Below, piece after piece: positions 1 to 11,140 of a DNA stretch of 64,000 nucleotides (position 1 is the first letter of the stretch; each line of letters opens with the position of its first letter). Under the pieces are notes generated by a model. The model saw only the letters and a program-made list of their open reading frames with translations. It was not told the origin of the DNA and ran no database searches. Position numbers and translations under genes: made by a program. The stretch is from Bolinopsis microptera (lineage: Eukaryota; Ctenophora; Tentaculata; Lobata; Bolinopsidae): positions 11,355,997-11,419,996 of the forward strand of contig NC_087082.1 in assembly GCF_026151205.1 (NCBI RefSeq). Direction: 5' to 3'.

Positions 1-1018
1 CTTTGCAGTCAACAGACTCTGTTTTGACGCACTCCGGAACCACCATATCATTGGAACACTTGGTGGTTGTATAGTGGGAATACCCTCCCGCAACCTTGAC
101 TCTGTATCCCAGATCACACAGCACTGGTATTGTTTCCCCTGGTAAATGCAGAGGTTGGGAGCTGTCCAGCAGCAGAGTTGCGTGTGTCACATTGAGCCGC
201 TCGCAGAAGCCCTCCTGCTCCACCATGACAAACCCGATCAAAAGATCCAGATCGTTCCTGGGATTACTCCGTGGAGTGACTGTAACGAATGCGTAGGTAT
301 CCTGCCTCATTATGTTCCATTTTCCCATGCCAGACAACACATCAATAGGTGACATTATCATCTTCTGGTTCTCTTCCTCTTCATGCGAGCAGTCCTTCAG
401 CACCACCAGAGAATACATCTCATGCTCATGTGACATCACCCTCACAGTCACACACTTCCTTGAATCCATGTCCGTTATCCTGACGATGTAGCCCTTGGCG
501 ATCTTCTCCAGTTTGTTGATGCGCCACAGATTGGATGTAGTGTTATTAGCCCTGCAGTCCTTTGACCAGGTCAGCTTTTCGTCTCCCCAACTCCAGGGCA
601 CCGAACTTACCTTCAAACACATCCCTGTTTTCACTTGCCGGATGTAGATCCCGTCTTTTCTCGCCATTTTAAATTGCTGTTGAACCTCCACCAGCTGCAG
701 ACATGTCCTCTTCCCCGAGTAGATGGATACGTTTTTGTCATAGCGAGCATTTTCGAAGCCCAGATGGCGTTCATCGTACAAACTACAGAGTGAGGAGGTC
801 TCGAGTGCAAAGGAGATGGCAGTGCAGTTCTCCAAGTAATAACAATACTTCCAACATGTCAGACCTGGCGAGATTGCAAACTCCAGGTAGGGCGCGGATA
901 TTATCACTTTCTGCTGGTACAGGCAGTCCTTTGTAGTACTGTCCTCCATCTGGAGGGTGGAGTGCAAGTAGCAGGCCAGTATCAGGCTCCATTTTGTGAA
1001 GGAATTCGAGAGTGGCAT
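1..1018 (-). CDS. Secreted PAN-like / beta-trefoil-like / Sushi protein, N-terminal 339 residues (runs off window)
   Basis: One uninterrupted frame starts at the ATG complementary to 1016-1018 and is still open at base 1. Residues 1-23 are a signal peptide (hydrophobic core SLILACYLHS). Residues about 31-109 are Cys-rich (KDC, TCWKYC, ENC, SLC, TCLQ) with PAN/apple-like spacing. Residues about 125-235 contain GMCLKV, KLTWSKDC, NLWRIN and RKCVTV, resembling a ricin-type beta-trefoil. From about residue 258 a Sushi/CCP module follows (CERL, PGETIPVLCDLGYRV, KCSNDMVVPEC). This implies an extracellular adhesion or lectin-like protein. It is unusual in lacking introns over 1 kb, whereas the ZP gene of this window places each module on its own exon. 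Domain names are by eye; the Sushi call is the firmest. Which full-length family it belongs to is unknown. Confidence 0.72.
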   Translation of the reverse strand, partial: MPLSNSFTKWSLILACYLHSTLQMEDSTTKDCLYQQKVIISAPYLEFAISPGLTCWKYCYYLENCTAISFALETSSLCSLYDERHLGFENARYDKNVSIYSGKRTCLQLVEVQQQFKMARKDGIYIRQVKTGMCLKVSSVPWSWGDEKLTWSKDCRANNTTSNLWRINKLEKIAKGYIVRITDMDSRKCVTVRVMSHEHEMYSLVVLKDCSHEEEENQKMIMSPIDVLSGMGKWNIMRQDTYAFVTVTPRSNPRNDLDLLIGFVMVEQEGFCERLNVTHATLLLDSSQPLHLPGETIPVLCDLGYRVKVAGGYSHYTTTKCSNDMVVPECVKTESVDCK

Positions 1019-1871
1019 TCCCTTCAAAGTTTTGCAACCAGAAAATTAGCTTGTGAGGTGTGATGATCTTTATTTAGATATAGCTGCTGAAATATAGTCA
1101 GTCAAACATTAACAAAAGGAACCTTATACGACGTACGTTGAAATATTTGTGTTATTCTTTTCTCTTGCCGAACCTTCAATTCCTTTGTTTAGTTGGTTTG
1201 AAATTTTCGAATTCGCGAGAATTTTGAGAAACAAAACTTTGTGATCTTTATATAATGCGAATTTGAGGGATACATTGCAGTTGTTCATCGATAGTTCATA
1301 GTTGGACCTCAACCCTCTAAGTTATATCATACACAAAACAACAATGAGCGAATAGCGATATAGACAGATGGAAAACAATTTTCCATTTCAGTCCAATGGC
1401 CGAATCCTTTTTCATGAATCATAATATTCAGGAATTTTCTTAAAACTTGTTGATTGTAATTAATTGACTGGAGAAATGTTGAGCTCTTATGTTAAATCTT
1501 TGTTTGACACAATGACACAATTTTCATTTGAATTCAATCACCGAACACATCACATCATCATAGATGGTACTTGATTGTTAATGTTAAACTGTTAAGGGTT
1601 ATTAGAGAAACTCAGTTTTAACTTAGATCGATTCAAGTCGACAAATGAATACTGAATTTCTATGATATGGAAAATGAAAGTTGAATAAATTAATTAAAGC
1701 GAAATATTTTTTTAGCCTATCATTCGGAATGGTGACGAGTCTATATCACTGAAAACTGGTAAAGTATGCTGCTGTTTAAAAAATAGAATTAGTTAATATA
1801 CTCTAATAACTTAGTATCAGCTACATACGAAAAAAATGATTTCAGTAATTTGACCCAATAAGATTTGAAGC
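1019..1871. other. AT-rich intergenic DNA, no gene seen
   Basis: This lies between the start of the secreted Sushi gene and the 3' end of the GTPase-like gene. The only ORFs are short and lack splice or codon support. It should contain the promoter of the Sushi gene, but I cannot point to a convincing TATA box or initiator. Confidence 0.5.
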
Positions 1872-3102
1872 CTACAAACCAAACTGGGGCCCGAAAAACA
1901 GTTTCCCCATGGGGAAACTGTTTTTGAAAATTTCAACAATAACTGGAATCAAGTAAGGCGCAACTTGTGTTACTAAATTTTCAACATCAAATGTCCCAGC
2001 CATTGTTGCACCTGCTAATCCTGCTACACCTACTGCAAGCACTGCCAAAATAGCACAAAGTAAGTTATATTTCCACTTAGCATCAGCGCCTTCCTTCTCA
2101 GATCTTTCTCTTTGCTCACGATACATAACAATGTCCTGCAGAGACCTCTCCTTTTGCGGGCGTAGACGGTCGACTAACTCAAAGTCTCTATTCCTTCTTG
2201 CATCTTCTACCTTCGCTTGAAGACAAGCAGCGTCTTCCTTTGCGGTTCTTTCACTTTCTCTTTATCACGCTGCTTCCTCCTCAGTCCTTTTTATAATCTT
2301 TTCCTGACGTTCTTTGTCTTCTGTTAAGTTTGTCACCTGATCTTGAAGTTGTTTGATTTCTTTTTCCGCTTTATATATTGCTTCCTTTAGACCATCGTAT
2401 TTATCGATGACCTTCATGATACCATCAACAGAGGTTTCAAATCTGTTAGTGTCGATCAGCATGTTGTATAGGGTGGTGATATTTTTCTCAAATCTGGTCC
2501 TTTGTTCATCTTCGGTAGTTTCGAATTTCGTACATCAATTATTAGAAAAGGTAAATTGAGATTAGTGTCCAGTTCAAAAATCTTTTTAAGTTGATCACTT
2601 AGATCACCCGTCAGCTTATCATCATCTATAGTATTTTCCTTCCTCCACTTAATTTCTTTATCCGACTGTCGAAGACTTGAGATAATGAAAACAACATTTC
2701 CCCAGAATCGGTCTTTCCCAAACATGTTTACGCATAGGTTAATTGTGTGCTCTAAGGATTTTGCTATCCGTGAAGGAGATTTAAGGACCACTGCGAAAAC
2801 GTTGATGAAATCACAGCACTCCTTCAGTTTCACTATAAATTGTGCTATTTCAGTGTTGCTCTTTTCTGTGCTATCGAACCCCACTGTATCAATGAATGAT
2901 GCTTTCTTTTCGGGTAAACCCAAATAACTTGCGTTTGAAAGAATAGTTCCTGTGTTTCCGATGTTAATATTAGTACTTTTGGGGAAAATTTTTGTTTTGT
3001 CTCCGATTGGTTTTGAAAGTGCATTACAGAGGGCAGTTTTGCCTGCACCTTTCTTCCCCAGAAACAAAAGCTTTTTCCTTCCGTTGTTTCTGAGGTCATA
3101 AA
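1872..3102 (-). pseudogene. GIMAP/AIG1-like GTPase with coiled coil and C-terminal membrane anchor, frameshifted
   Basis: The central frame (about 3067-2500) reads as an immune-associated-nucleotide (GIMAP/AIG1) GTPase: G1 P-loop GKKGAGKT, G3 DTVGFD, then helical sequence with KSLEHTINLCVNMFGKDRFW. An ATG at 3097-3099 begins MTSETTEGK, but one base is missing in the A-run before the P-loop (LLFLGKKGAGKT). A second shift near 2495 moves the frame into FEKNITTLYNMLIDT and a coiled coil ending EEEAA. At least one more near 2250 is needed to reach the tail ending at 1872, which has a membrane segment (LLCAILAVLAVGVAGLAGA). Alternatively, an acceptor at 3103 could join an unseen upstream exon. GIMAPs usually carry an N-terminal GTPase and often a C-terminal anchor, so the order is normal. 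The shifts are in short homopolymers, so either decay or uncorrected sequencing indels could explain them. Confidence 0.68.
1894..1925. repeat. Perfect 32-nt palindrome in the GTPase tail
   Basis: AAAAACAGTTTCCCCA is followed directly by its reverse complement. It lies inside the reading frame of the C-terminal tail and encodes KNSFPMGKLFF on the minus strand. Confidence 0.85.
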
Positions 3103-3232
3103 CTAGTTTTTACTCTTCTTCCTACTGGAGCTGAGGGGTTGTATTGTTTAAAATGTTTCTCATCGCAGTTTTTGTTACTGCAGTTGATTGGGGACTGGAA
3201 TTACAATCATCTTACTATATATAAAGCGAGAC

Positions 3233-3256
3233 GATATATATATATATATATATATT
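3233..3256. repeat. (TA)n microsatellite
   Basis: Alternating AT/TA run just upstream of the GTPase-like gene. Confidence 0.9.
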
Positions 3257-3369
3257 TATAAATTATTTATCCGCACCATTTTACTGACACCACGGCATCA
3301 ACTTTAACACGGGTTTCCGCAAAAACCGTACAAGATATAAAACTGAAACTTTTTTAACTGATTCAAATG

Positions 3370-3478
3370 CTTTAATGGCCTTCAAATCAGCATGAAAAAA
3401 TCGAAAATTGGCCAAGGAATAAGAATTTTAGTACCCAAAATTTGGACCCCCAAGTGGTGTCAAAAACGCGAATTAAAT
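3370..3478. repeat. Dispersed repeat, inverted copy at 31610-31720
   Basis: The segment from GGCCTTCAAATCAGCATGAA to GGTGTCAAAAACGCGAATTAA recurs in reverse complement at about 31610-31720, with small differences. No terminal repeats or coding sequence are visible. Probably a fragment of an unidentified interspersed element. Confidence 0.75.
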
Positions 3479-3719
3479 AGGTAATAATTATTTTCACTGG
3501 GAGACTTTAGGGTAGGAAACTGATCCGGCCACAAAAGAGTCTTGACACCAGTCTTAAAGGTTTGACGGGTTCCTGCTAGGAATCCTGCTTACAATAATGC
3601 ATCAAAACGACAGCAAGAACTTAAAAATGAAGCTTAATATTTTCAAACGGAACGAAGTTGTTTCTTCTTTCTTTTCGTGGCCTGAATTGAATTCATAATA
3701 ACAACATAGTAACATTTGG

Positions 3720-3888
3720 AATATACTGCACTGTACAGTGTACATTGTACATTGTACAGTGTACATTGCACAGTGTACATTACACATTACACAGTGTACA
3801 GTGTACAGTGTAAAGTGTACAGTGTACAGTGTACAGTGTACAGTGTAAAGTGTACAGTGTACAGTGTACAGTGTACAGTGTACAGTTA
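3720..3888. repeat. 7-bp tandem repeat (GTACAGT)n
   Basis: More than 20 imperfect copies of GTACAGT. The array is nearly self-complementary and open in several frames on both strands, which creates spurious ORFs. Confidence 0.92.
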
Positions 3889-4014
3889 CCATACAAACTA
3901 CTCAAAACGGACTTTAACAGTTTAATTGCTGGAGCAAATAAAACTACAGAAGAGTCTACAGTTTACACAATGTGATAAGTGTCACCAGTGACCGCTTTAA
4001 ATATTGCATAATGT

Positions 4015-4136
4015 ATGTTAGAATGTGTAGTAAATGTTAGAATGTGTAGTAAATGTTAGAATGTGTAGTAAATGTTAGAATGTGTAGTAAATGTTAGAAT
4101 GTGTAGTAAATGTTAGAATGTGTAGTAAATGTTAGA
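4015..4136. repeat. 19-bp tandem repeat, about 6.4 copies
   Basis: ATGTTAGAATGTGTAGTAA is repeated head to tail almost without change, indicating a young minisatellite. Confidence 0.94.
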
Positions 4137-5254
4137 GCACACGCAATTTGGGAGGGAGGATCGTTGGGCGCCCGCTAAACGACGTTTAACTCCGCCTATG
4201 CCAGTCGTGACTCCATTTGCAACGCCAAAATGGAGGTAAGCCCGGGACCACAGTGCTCGTACACTACTGAAGACAAAAGAATCGAGATTACTGTGTCTCT
4301 TTGAGTTCCTACACTAGTCAAAGACTCTCTACTAGATGATGGACAGCTCACTACAAGGGGTTGGACGATTGATGATAACTCTTTGCTTGGTTTGATTAAT
4401 CTAATTAGAACTTAAGAATTTATTTAAATATTATTTATAATGACTACTGACTTGTTAGTATGTTATTACACTCAGGACATTGCACATCACATTCAACTAA
4501 TAGGAACTTGTTTTTATTATGCTTATTATAATCAGCAGCCAAAATTGTGTTCTTTCGCTATGATGCAGAAAAATGTTCCCGTCGACAAAATATCGGGAAA
4601 AACTGTTATTTTTGTTCTTCAATGGTAGTTAGACCTCAAATGTATTTGTTATGAGCGCCTTATTAGGTTGATGATCAAATGAAAAATTATTTACGCTATT
4701 TATTTTTCAATCGCTAAATTATTTTCCACTACTTATTTAGTATATTTACCATTACTCGATGTTCAAAAAAATCTACACCTAATTTTAATTACATAAATAT
4801 ATTGCTAGTATCAAATAGAGTCAAAACTTTAACAAGTCAGTCAACTGGCAATCTTAACCACTACACTGATACTTGCATGTATAATGTATAGTGTATACAT
4901 TTTTTGATATGTTTTTTTTTTTTTAATAATGAAAAAGAAGAAGTGGCAGGCAGAACCCGCAGTGAATGAGTCATTAATGGGTCGCGTTTGGTAATGAACT
5001 CTCGATCACACTGTATCTTAAATGTCTCGTTATCTGAATCGCATTCCCTCAAGTGGAATGAATCACTCTTGTAATGACAATAACACGCCGTAGGCTGCGT
5101 TTACAATTCACATCCTTTTTGTAACAATATAACAGTATTAGGCGCTTCGGGGTCGGATTACATCCGTAAGGCTACCGGCATAATTCATTATAAGATTATA
5201 CAATACACATGCAGTTCATATAAAGTTGATAACATGAATCAAACCGGGCATCAC
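4137..5254. other. Non-coding DNA upstream of the first coiled-coil gene
   Basis: No supported exon. An ATGGAG followed by GTAAGC at about 4230 looks like a tiny first exon, but its phase does not fit the exon at 6071. Upstream exons of that gene must lie here or further left, and I could not find them. Confidence 0.4.
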
Positions 5255-5262
5255 ATTCAACT

Positions 5263-6033
5263 CTAAGATGGCAAGTACGTACGGTACGTACCTTTAAAAA
5301 TAGCTGTACGGTACGTACTTTTAAACTTGGGCTGAAAGGTACTTAATGCTTGCAATTGCAAAAAGATGCACAAAAACCACGTTCACACGACAACTTTCAT
5401 TGAAGCTGAATTCGCTCATCGCTGCATTTCAATTTATACCATTAGATTTAGAGCAGTTGTACAAGAATGTTCCAGAAGCAAGAAGGGTTGGACCATGTGA
5501 CATTGGATTTGGCGCTTTGAATTATGTTGGTTGAAAAAGTTGGCAGATGTTGTTTACGCGATTTTTAGCGCATCCTCATTAATGTGTGAAACAAACTTTA
5601 GAGACTACGAATATCTTATTATATGAATATCTTATTATATGAATAAAAGAAGGCTGAGGCTGAAGCCTCAGCTTGCTGAAAAACTAGTGTTTATTTACTC
5701 CAATAAGCACATTAAAATGTGATACTGATTTTATCTGTCACTGTTAATTTTTATCTCTCACTGTTAATTTACTATCTTAATAATTCATGTTCCTCTTCGA
5801 CTACTACCTCAAATAAAATTATGATAATACTAAAGGAACATTGCAAGTACTCCACTAACTTCGAAAAAAGTTTCATTTTTTTCCCAAAAAAGTCTGTACC
5901 CTATAATATAGGGTACAGACTTTTTTGGGAAAAAAATATATAGTATATAATAGGGCCTGTACGGTACGTACCTTTAAAAGTAGCTGTACCGTACGTACTT
6001 AAAGCCCTGTACCGTACGTACTTGCCATCTTAG
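5263..6033. mobile_element. Non-autonomous hAT-type element with 8-bp TSD
   Basis: The terminal inverted repeats begin CTAAGATGGCAAGTACG and contain further inverted copies of GTACGTACGGTAC. The element is flanked by perfect 8-bp duplications ATTCAACT at 5255-5262 and 6034-6041. Eight-base duplications are typical of the hAT superfamily. The 771-bp interior holds no transposase; its short ORFs look random. It lies in an intron, and its right TSD ends 29 bp before the splice acceptor of the exon at 6071. Confidence 0.85.
5875..5937. repeat. 63-nt near-perfect palindrome inside the hAT element
   Basis: A 31-nt arm (core AAAAAAGTCTGTACCCTATA) is followed by one central base and its exact reverse complement. 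Distinct from the element's own TIRs. Confidence 0.85.
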
Positions 6034-6070
6034 ATTCAACTACCGGTAACTAAACTCCATTATTCCTCAG

Positions 6071-9000
6071 TGAAGGTTGAGCTAGCTGCAGCTCAGCGCA
6101 AGATGACTGATGAACTTAAAAAACACAAGGACACCATCGACGCTAAGGATATTGAGCTCAGGAATTGGTTTGTTCAATAATAAAATTGATTAAGTTAATG
6201 ATTGCCAAGTTCTATTTCATCTTTTAAGATGATCGCGTTCTTGAATATCTCGGTTTTCACGCCAATGTAGATAATTTTATCTATTTAGCGCCTCTCTTAG
6301 TGTAATATTGTTAAGATCCAACAAACTTTTATTAGGTACGATGAAAAAGAAAAGGCTGTGAAGATGATATCAAACAAGAAAGAAAAAGAAATATCAGCTC
6401 TAGAAAAACTTCTTGAAGATAAAGATATGCTCATCAAGAATTTGGAGCAGAATACTGTCGCTACGGTCGCTGTGGATGTGAGTTAAGAAATTTTATTTTT
6501 GTGATTAATGAATCAAACAAGTATGTATTAACTTATTAACTTATAACTAATCTTACCGATTTTAAATTTAATTACTAATACGTCTTAAAAATACAATATC
6601 CAGCAGTCCGTCTTAATTACAAAAGTGTAGAACTTACAAACTTATCCCTTCATTTCTCTTCAGCAAGGGGTAATATTTTGAATCAAATCCTTTGAGAATT
6701 TCTGAACAATGCAACATGTTCTCAAATTGGTCATAAACCTGCCTCCAATTAACCTACGTTTCATGCTCGTTCATTTGATCACATTTCAATTTTTGAATGA
6801 TGATAATTTGAATGAATTACATCCTATGTCTTTAGTGCCTGAGCCCGGCGATGGGCTCAGAGGAGTATATACGGTTGAGCGAGGAGAGCAAGAGGAAGTT
6901 GACAGAGATGGCAGACATGGTTATACAGATGGAAACTGACCGGGATGAGACCCGGGCGGAGTTTGAGAAATTCAAATCTCAGGTTTGATAATTTGATTTA
7001 TCTAAAAATTCGAAGTCGAAGCCACATTTTTTTTCATTTTTTCTTCATGAAAAATGGAATTACTGCAAATGAAAAATAAATAATTCCCATTTACTCATTT
7101 CGCAGATAGACGAAGCGATATCAGAGAAAGAAACCAAGTTTGCGGAGCTGCGAGCGGAGCTGGCGAGCACAGAAAAACGAAACAAGGAACAGCAAGAAAC
7201 TGTCTCCACCGCTCTGGCACGAAGCATTGAACTGGAACAAAACGTGTCTGAGTTGAAAAGGGAGATGGAATGTATGGAGACGAAGAGAAGCAAACAAGTG
7301 TCCGCTGAACTGGACGAGGTGGGAAGAAACTTTTGGACGTTATTTTTGATTTTCTATCGTTCTTGTGATTTTTAAATTTGGCAATTTTTTGATTATTTAT
7401 TTGCTATGCTTTTCAAGCTTTAAGAATTTTAAAATCATCATCAATGGTGCGCTTTTCCAGATTTTTAGCATTCTAAGGGCATATCTTCCGCTTCCGATAT
7501 AAGCTTCTAATGTCACATTCTATAAGTTGGGGTTTGGCATGATGAATAAAAGTGACATGATTGAGAGATTGGGACTAATGATTAATGAATTTAGAGATAC
7601 GTGAACTATTTCAGTCCTTGTTACATTACATACAGATTCCCGTGAGAAGAAGCTCACGGTTGCAGGTTAAGGTATTTGAACCATGTGACCATGTGCACCG
7701 ACGATTGAATTCTAGATTCTTACCTTTCGTATCTTAGTGTCCTTATATTCTTACTTCTAAGCATTTAAACATTCTAAACACTCTTAGCATTGAAACGGTT
7801 TTAAACGTATGCTGCATTTTTAGCTGAAGAATCATGCAAACTGTTAAAGCATTGCAACTGTCAATTATTGCTGATGACGTATCTCTTTAGCGCATTTGCA
7901 TTGTATTTGTACACATAATTGTGGGGATTATGCATTTTTCAAAACATTTCCCAACCCAATGTTATTTTTACGTAACATTCGCACAAATGTTCTTAACATT
8001 GCATGCGATTTAGTCTTTTCAACCTAAAGCTTAAAAGTAAAGATAATGTATGTATAATTTACAGGGAGGCAGAGAATCAACTCAATCTTCGAGAAGTTCC
8101 AATAGGATATCAAACAAACCCTCATCTCGAACATCCGCTCTAAACCATTCCAGGTTGGTTCCCTTCTCAATGTGTTCGTGTCAGTCCAGGTGTCTACAAG
8201 TACAAATTAATTACCACTTCAAATTCGCTTTTGGAACATTTTGCCAGAATGACTGTTTTTAAATTAAGGTTTTGAAGCTGTTTTGAGAAAAATGGATAAG
8301 ATAATTTATGTAGTACTTATAATGAAACGATAGGAATATCAAGAAAATTTGATAGCTATTAAAAATTCGCTTACAATTAATCAGTATATTTGGAGACATA
8401 TTTTCCTGACCTTGTATTTCAGACGGTCGTCAGGTCAACGCAGGTCAGGATCAAATGTTGGTGGTAGCAGAACAAGCGGCAAAAGACCGGTTGTTAAGAC
8501 AGCTTCTAGACGGACCTCTCAAGTGCTCATCAATAAAACTCTCAATACCAACAGGTTCATTTGGTTAGAATTAATTGGTTTCATTAGTAGTACCTTACTC
8601 GGGATTATTATAACCGGGATAAAGTGGTGGGTTTTGGAAGATTCCGCCATATTTTTCCCGGTCAAAATTTTTACCAGTCATAAAAAAACCCGCCGACTCA
8701 GATTATGGGGTTCCAAGGGGGTGGTGATCATCATATTTTACCTGAAGTCTCATATGTGCTAGAGAAGACTTTTGAAGCAGTGGATGGAGGGCTGTAACTT
8801 TATTGGCGGTTGCTACCATAATTTCGTTATAAAAATCACAATTTGGTTATAGAAATCAGATTTCAGGCTGGACCGTGATTCTGACTTTTCTTGCCCATGA
8901 AGTGAGTAAACTGTGCCACTATTTCATGGTCCACGGTGGATTGATTACTGGAGCAGTTGAAGATGCAAAGCCAAGACGTTCCCCAATACCAAGCGGTGGG

Positions 9001-10465
9001 CAGGAAATTAAGCTCCAGCTGACCTTCAGAGCAGTAGCCCCATTAGCGGACAAAATGAAAGTCTTGTTAAGACAACAATACAAATTCGAATTTGACGGTA
9101 TTAATAATGATAATGGAGGGGACATTAGCGATAATGAGAATGAGAATACGCTTTAATGAAGATTTGACTTATTATTGCTATAGATTTATTTTCCTTTAAA
9201 TACTAGACGTGTCTTTTTTTCTATTTCTAAGTAATATCAGTAACTGTAAATTGAAATAACTTCTTTATAACAAGTAACAAAAACAGAAATTTCGGTTGAA
9301 AATTTGTTGACCTCTGAAAAAAAACTTGAAAGGTCGGCCACCGGTAAATACATGACCGGGATAATTTGGCGGGTTTTGGGAAATTCCGCCATATTTTTCC
9401 CGGTTATTAATTTTCCCAGTCATAAATTAACCCGCTATAATATTCCCGAGTAAGGTATATAGGTAGAAATAAATATTAATTTACTAACTTTCGGTACTTG
9501 TCATCTAAGTCATTTAATTTCGCGAGTGTCTTTAAAATGTTATTTTTTTGAACGATAGATATTACTTAGGTCGAAGAAGAGTCGCATTCAGCCCATAGAG
9601 GAGTCACCATCGTCCGATAACTTTGCTGTAAGTAATTGAAAGTATTTGACGGATTTAAATTGGTGATACTCAAATTGATGATACCTGTCAGTTCATGTAT
9701 ATCTGATCATTCTTTACAAAAATTTATGGATTATGGAATATGGATCAGTCGGAGGAGTCTGGAGGGGTAATCAAGGATGGGAGAGCTTACATCAAGATCT
9801 TGAACCAAGTCCTCCAGCCTTCACAGTTCTTGTAAATTTGTGTAACAGGCCATTTTCGGAGAAACTAAATTCTCGATTTTACAGACTCCAGGATCCGTCG
9901 GTGTGAAGAGAAAAGCTACTTTAAAAGGATTGAAAGATTTGCTTACTGGTTCATCGCCCAGACAATCCAAGCGAGGTAATAACTTAATTATGAATTTTGT
10001 ATAGTTTTAATTACGGTAAATAATTGATCGATTCTTATTTCCATTTTTCTGTCAGGGATAGTAATTTTTAAATACGTGATAGTGGTTACAGTTTGATTCA
10101 GGTGGACTATACTAATTTAGATTTTAATCTTGAAGGAGGCGGTTATCATGTACAATGTACTTATATTGTTCTTTTAACACTGGACATTTCCAGGAAAAGC
10201 TGCTCCTATCTCCGTATCAGAAAGTGACAGCGACTTCGCAACACCTTCACAACCTGAGCCAAAAAGAGGCAAACGAAAGCTCCACAAATCTCAGATCAGT
10301 ACACCGGAGCTGATCCCTCCGCCGGAGCGGCCTGGACTAAGGGACGTCGTCCCGGACACACCGGACACCGAGACTAAGATCACTCGCTCCCGGACCAAGC
10401 TCATTCAGGAGCACCTCAGCGGGAAGAATCTTAGGAAAACGAGAAGTAGGGCAACCAGGATATAA
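6071..10465 (+). CDS. Coiled-coil protein with basic C-terminal tail, last nine exons (413 codons plus stop)
   Basis: Exons with GT-AG junctions and matching phases: 6071-6167, 6336-6477, 6836-6982, 7106-7318, 8065-8153, 8423-8554, 9570-9627, 9885-9975, 10194-10465 (stop TAA 10463-10465). The first four encode continuous coiled coil rich in K/E/R (for example VELAAAQRKMTDELKKH and IDEAISEKETKFAELRAEL). The rest encode a Ser/Arg/Lys-rich, low-complexity tail (ESTQSSRSSNRISNKPSSR, TPGSVGVKRKATLKGLKDLL) ending RKTRSRATRI. The N-terminus is missing because the first exon is entered in phase. The basic TP/SP-rich tail after a coiled coil is reminiscent of spindle or chromosome-associated proteins such as long kinesins, but no motor is visible and I make no family call. 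Transposons sit in two introns (5263-6033, 8593-9455) without breaking exons. Confidence 0.78.
8593..9455. mobile_element. TA-flanked TIR element (CCTTACTCGGG ends) containing a 94-codon ORF
   Basis: The ends are inverted repeats starting CCTTACTCGGG, flanked by TA on both sides (8591-8592, 9456-9457), as in Tc1/mariner-like elements. A second layer of inverted repeat, GCGGGTTTTGGGAAATTCCG, lies just inside each end. The plus-strand ORF 8875-9156 begins at GTG and the open frame extends a few codons upstream. It encodes KPRRSPIPSGGQEIKLQLTF and an acidic Asn/Glu-rich end; it does not resemble a transposase I know. It sits in an intron of the coiled-coil gene. Confidence 0.72.
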
Positions 10466-11140
10466 AGACATAAGAAATAAGAGGGTTGTTCAACAAACTG
10501 TCTCAGATAGAAAGTGCTCGGTTGGAATATCATGCCATGATCGAACAATGTTTTCAGTTTTAGTGAACTTGATTTAAGCCAATAATTTCATATAGCACCT
10601 CTTATCGTGAGTGTCGTGGATTCCTAACAGGCCCATTTGAAGCTTCAGAATGATATTGATTCTTAGAATAGCGCACGCGTTTATCAATTTCACATAATAT
10701 TAATATTAGTAAAACCTAGTCACTCTACATGGTATTTTTGACTATTTTTGTTTAATCTTTCTGGATTTCTAAAATCAGCTATAGACGGTAGACCGATCAG
10801 AAAATTGAATCGTATGCCAACAATCTTAACCTATTAGAAGCTTAGATTTTAGTGAATTAAACTACAATTTGTTTGTCCCTTGCAAACTTACCCTGCTAGT
10901 AGTGTATGATATTCAGATGACGTGTACTCATAGCTTTGGTAGTGATTAAAGTATGATTAAAATGGTGTATTTTGTGACTGAAACAGACGAAACAGTTTTT
11001 GAATTTATCTTACATTATATTTGATCTAACTTTTCCTCTTTATTATCCCCCTAATGTTACTATTTATTGATTGCAAAATTTGTATAATTCATTCAAATGA
11101 TGCCATTCTATTACTTGATTTCAAATACAAAATAGTTGCC
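10466..11140. other. 3' flank of the coiled-coil gene, no further gene
   Basis: AT-rich DNA without a supported ORF. It probably includes the 3' UTR; no clear AATAAA directly follows the stop codon. Confidence 0.4.

Noticed and set aside
3602-3925. Long ORFs on both strands through the GTACAGT array
   Set aside because: They follow from a 7-bp repeat that has no stop in several frames; the VHCTLYT repeats are not protein-like.
4015-4136. CRISPR-like regular repeats
   Set aside because: Direct tandem repeats without unique spacers, in a eukaryotic genome.
8349-8762. 137-codon ORF through exon 8423-8554
   Set aside because: Only the exon portion is coding; the rest reads through the intron into the transposon end.
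6071-10465. Assigning the first coiled-coil gene to a kinesin (KIF20-like) family
   Set aside because: Only a coiled coil and a basic tail are visible; no motor domain or diagnostic motif lies in the window.
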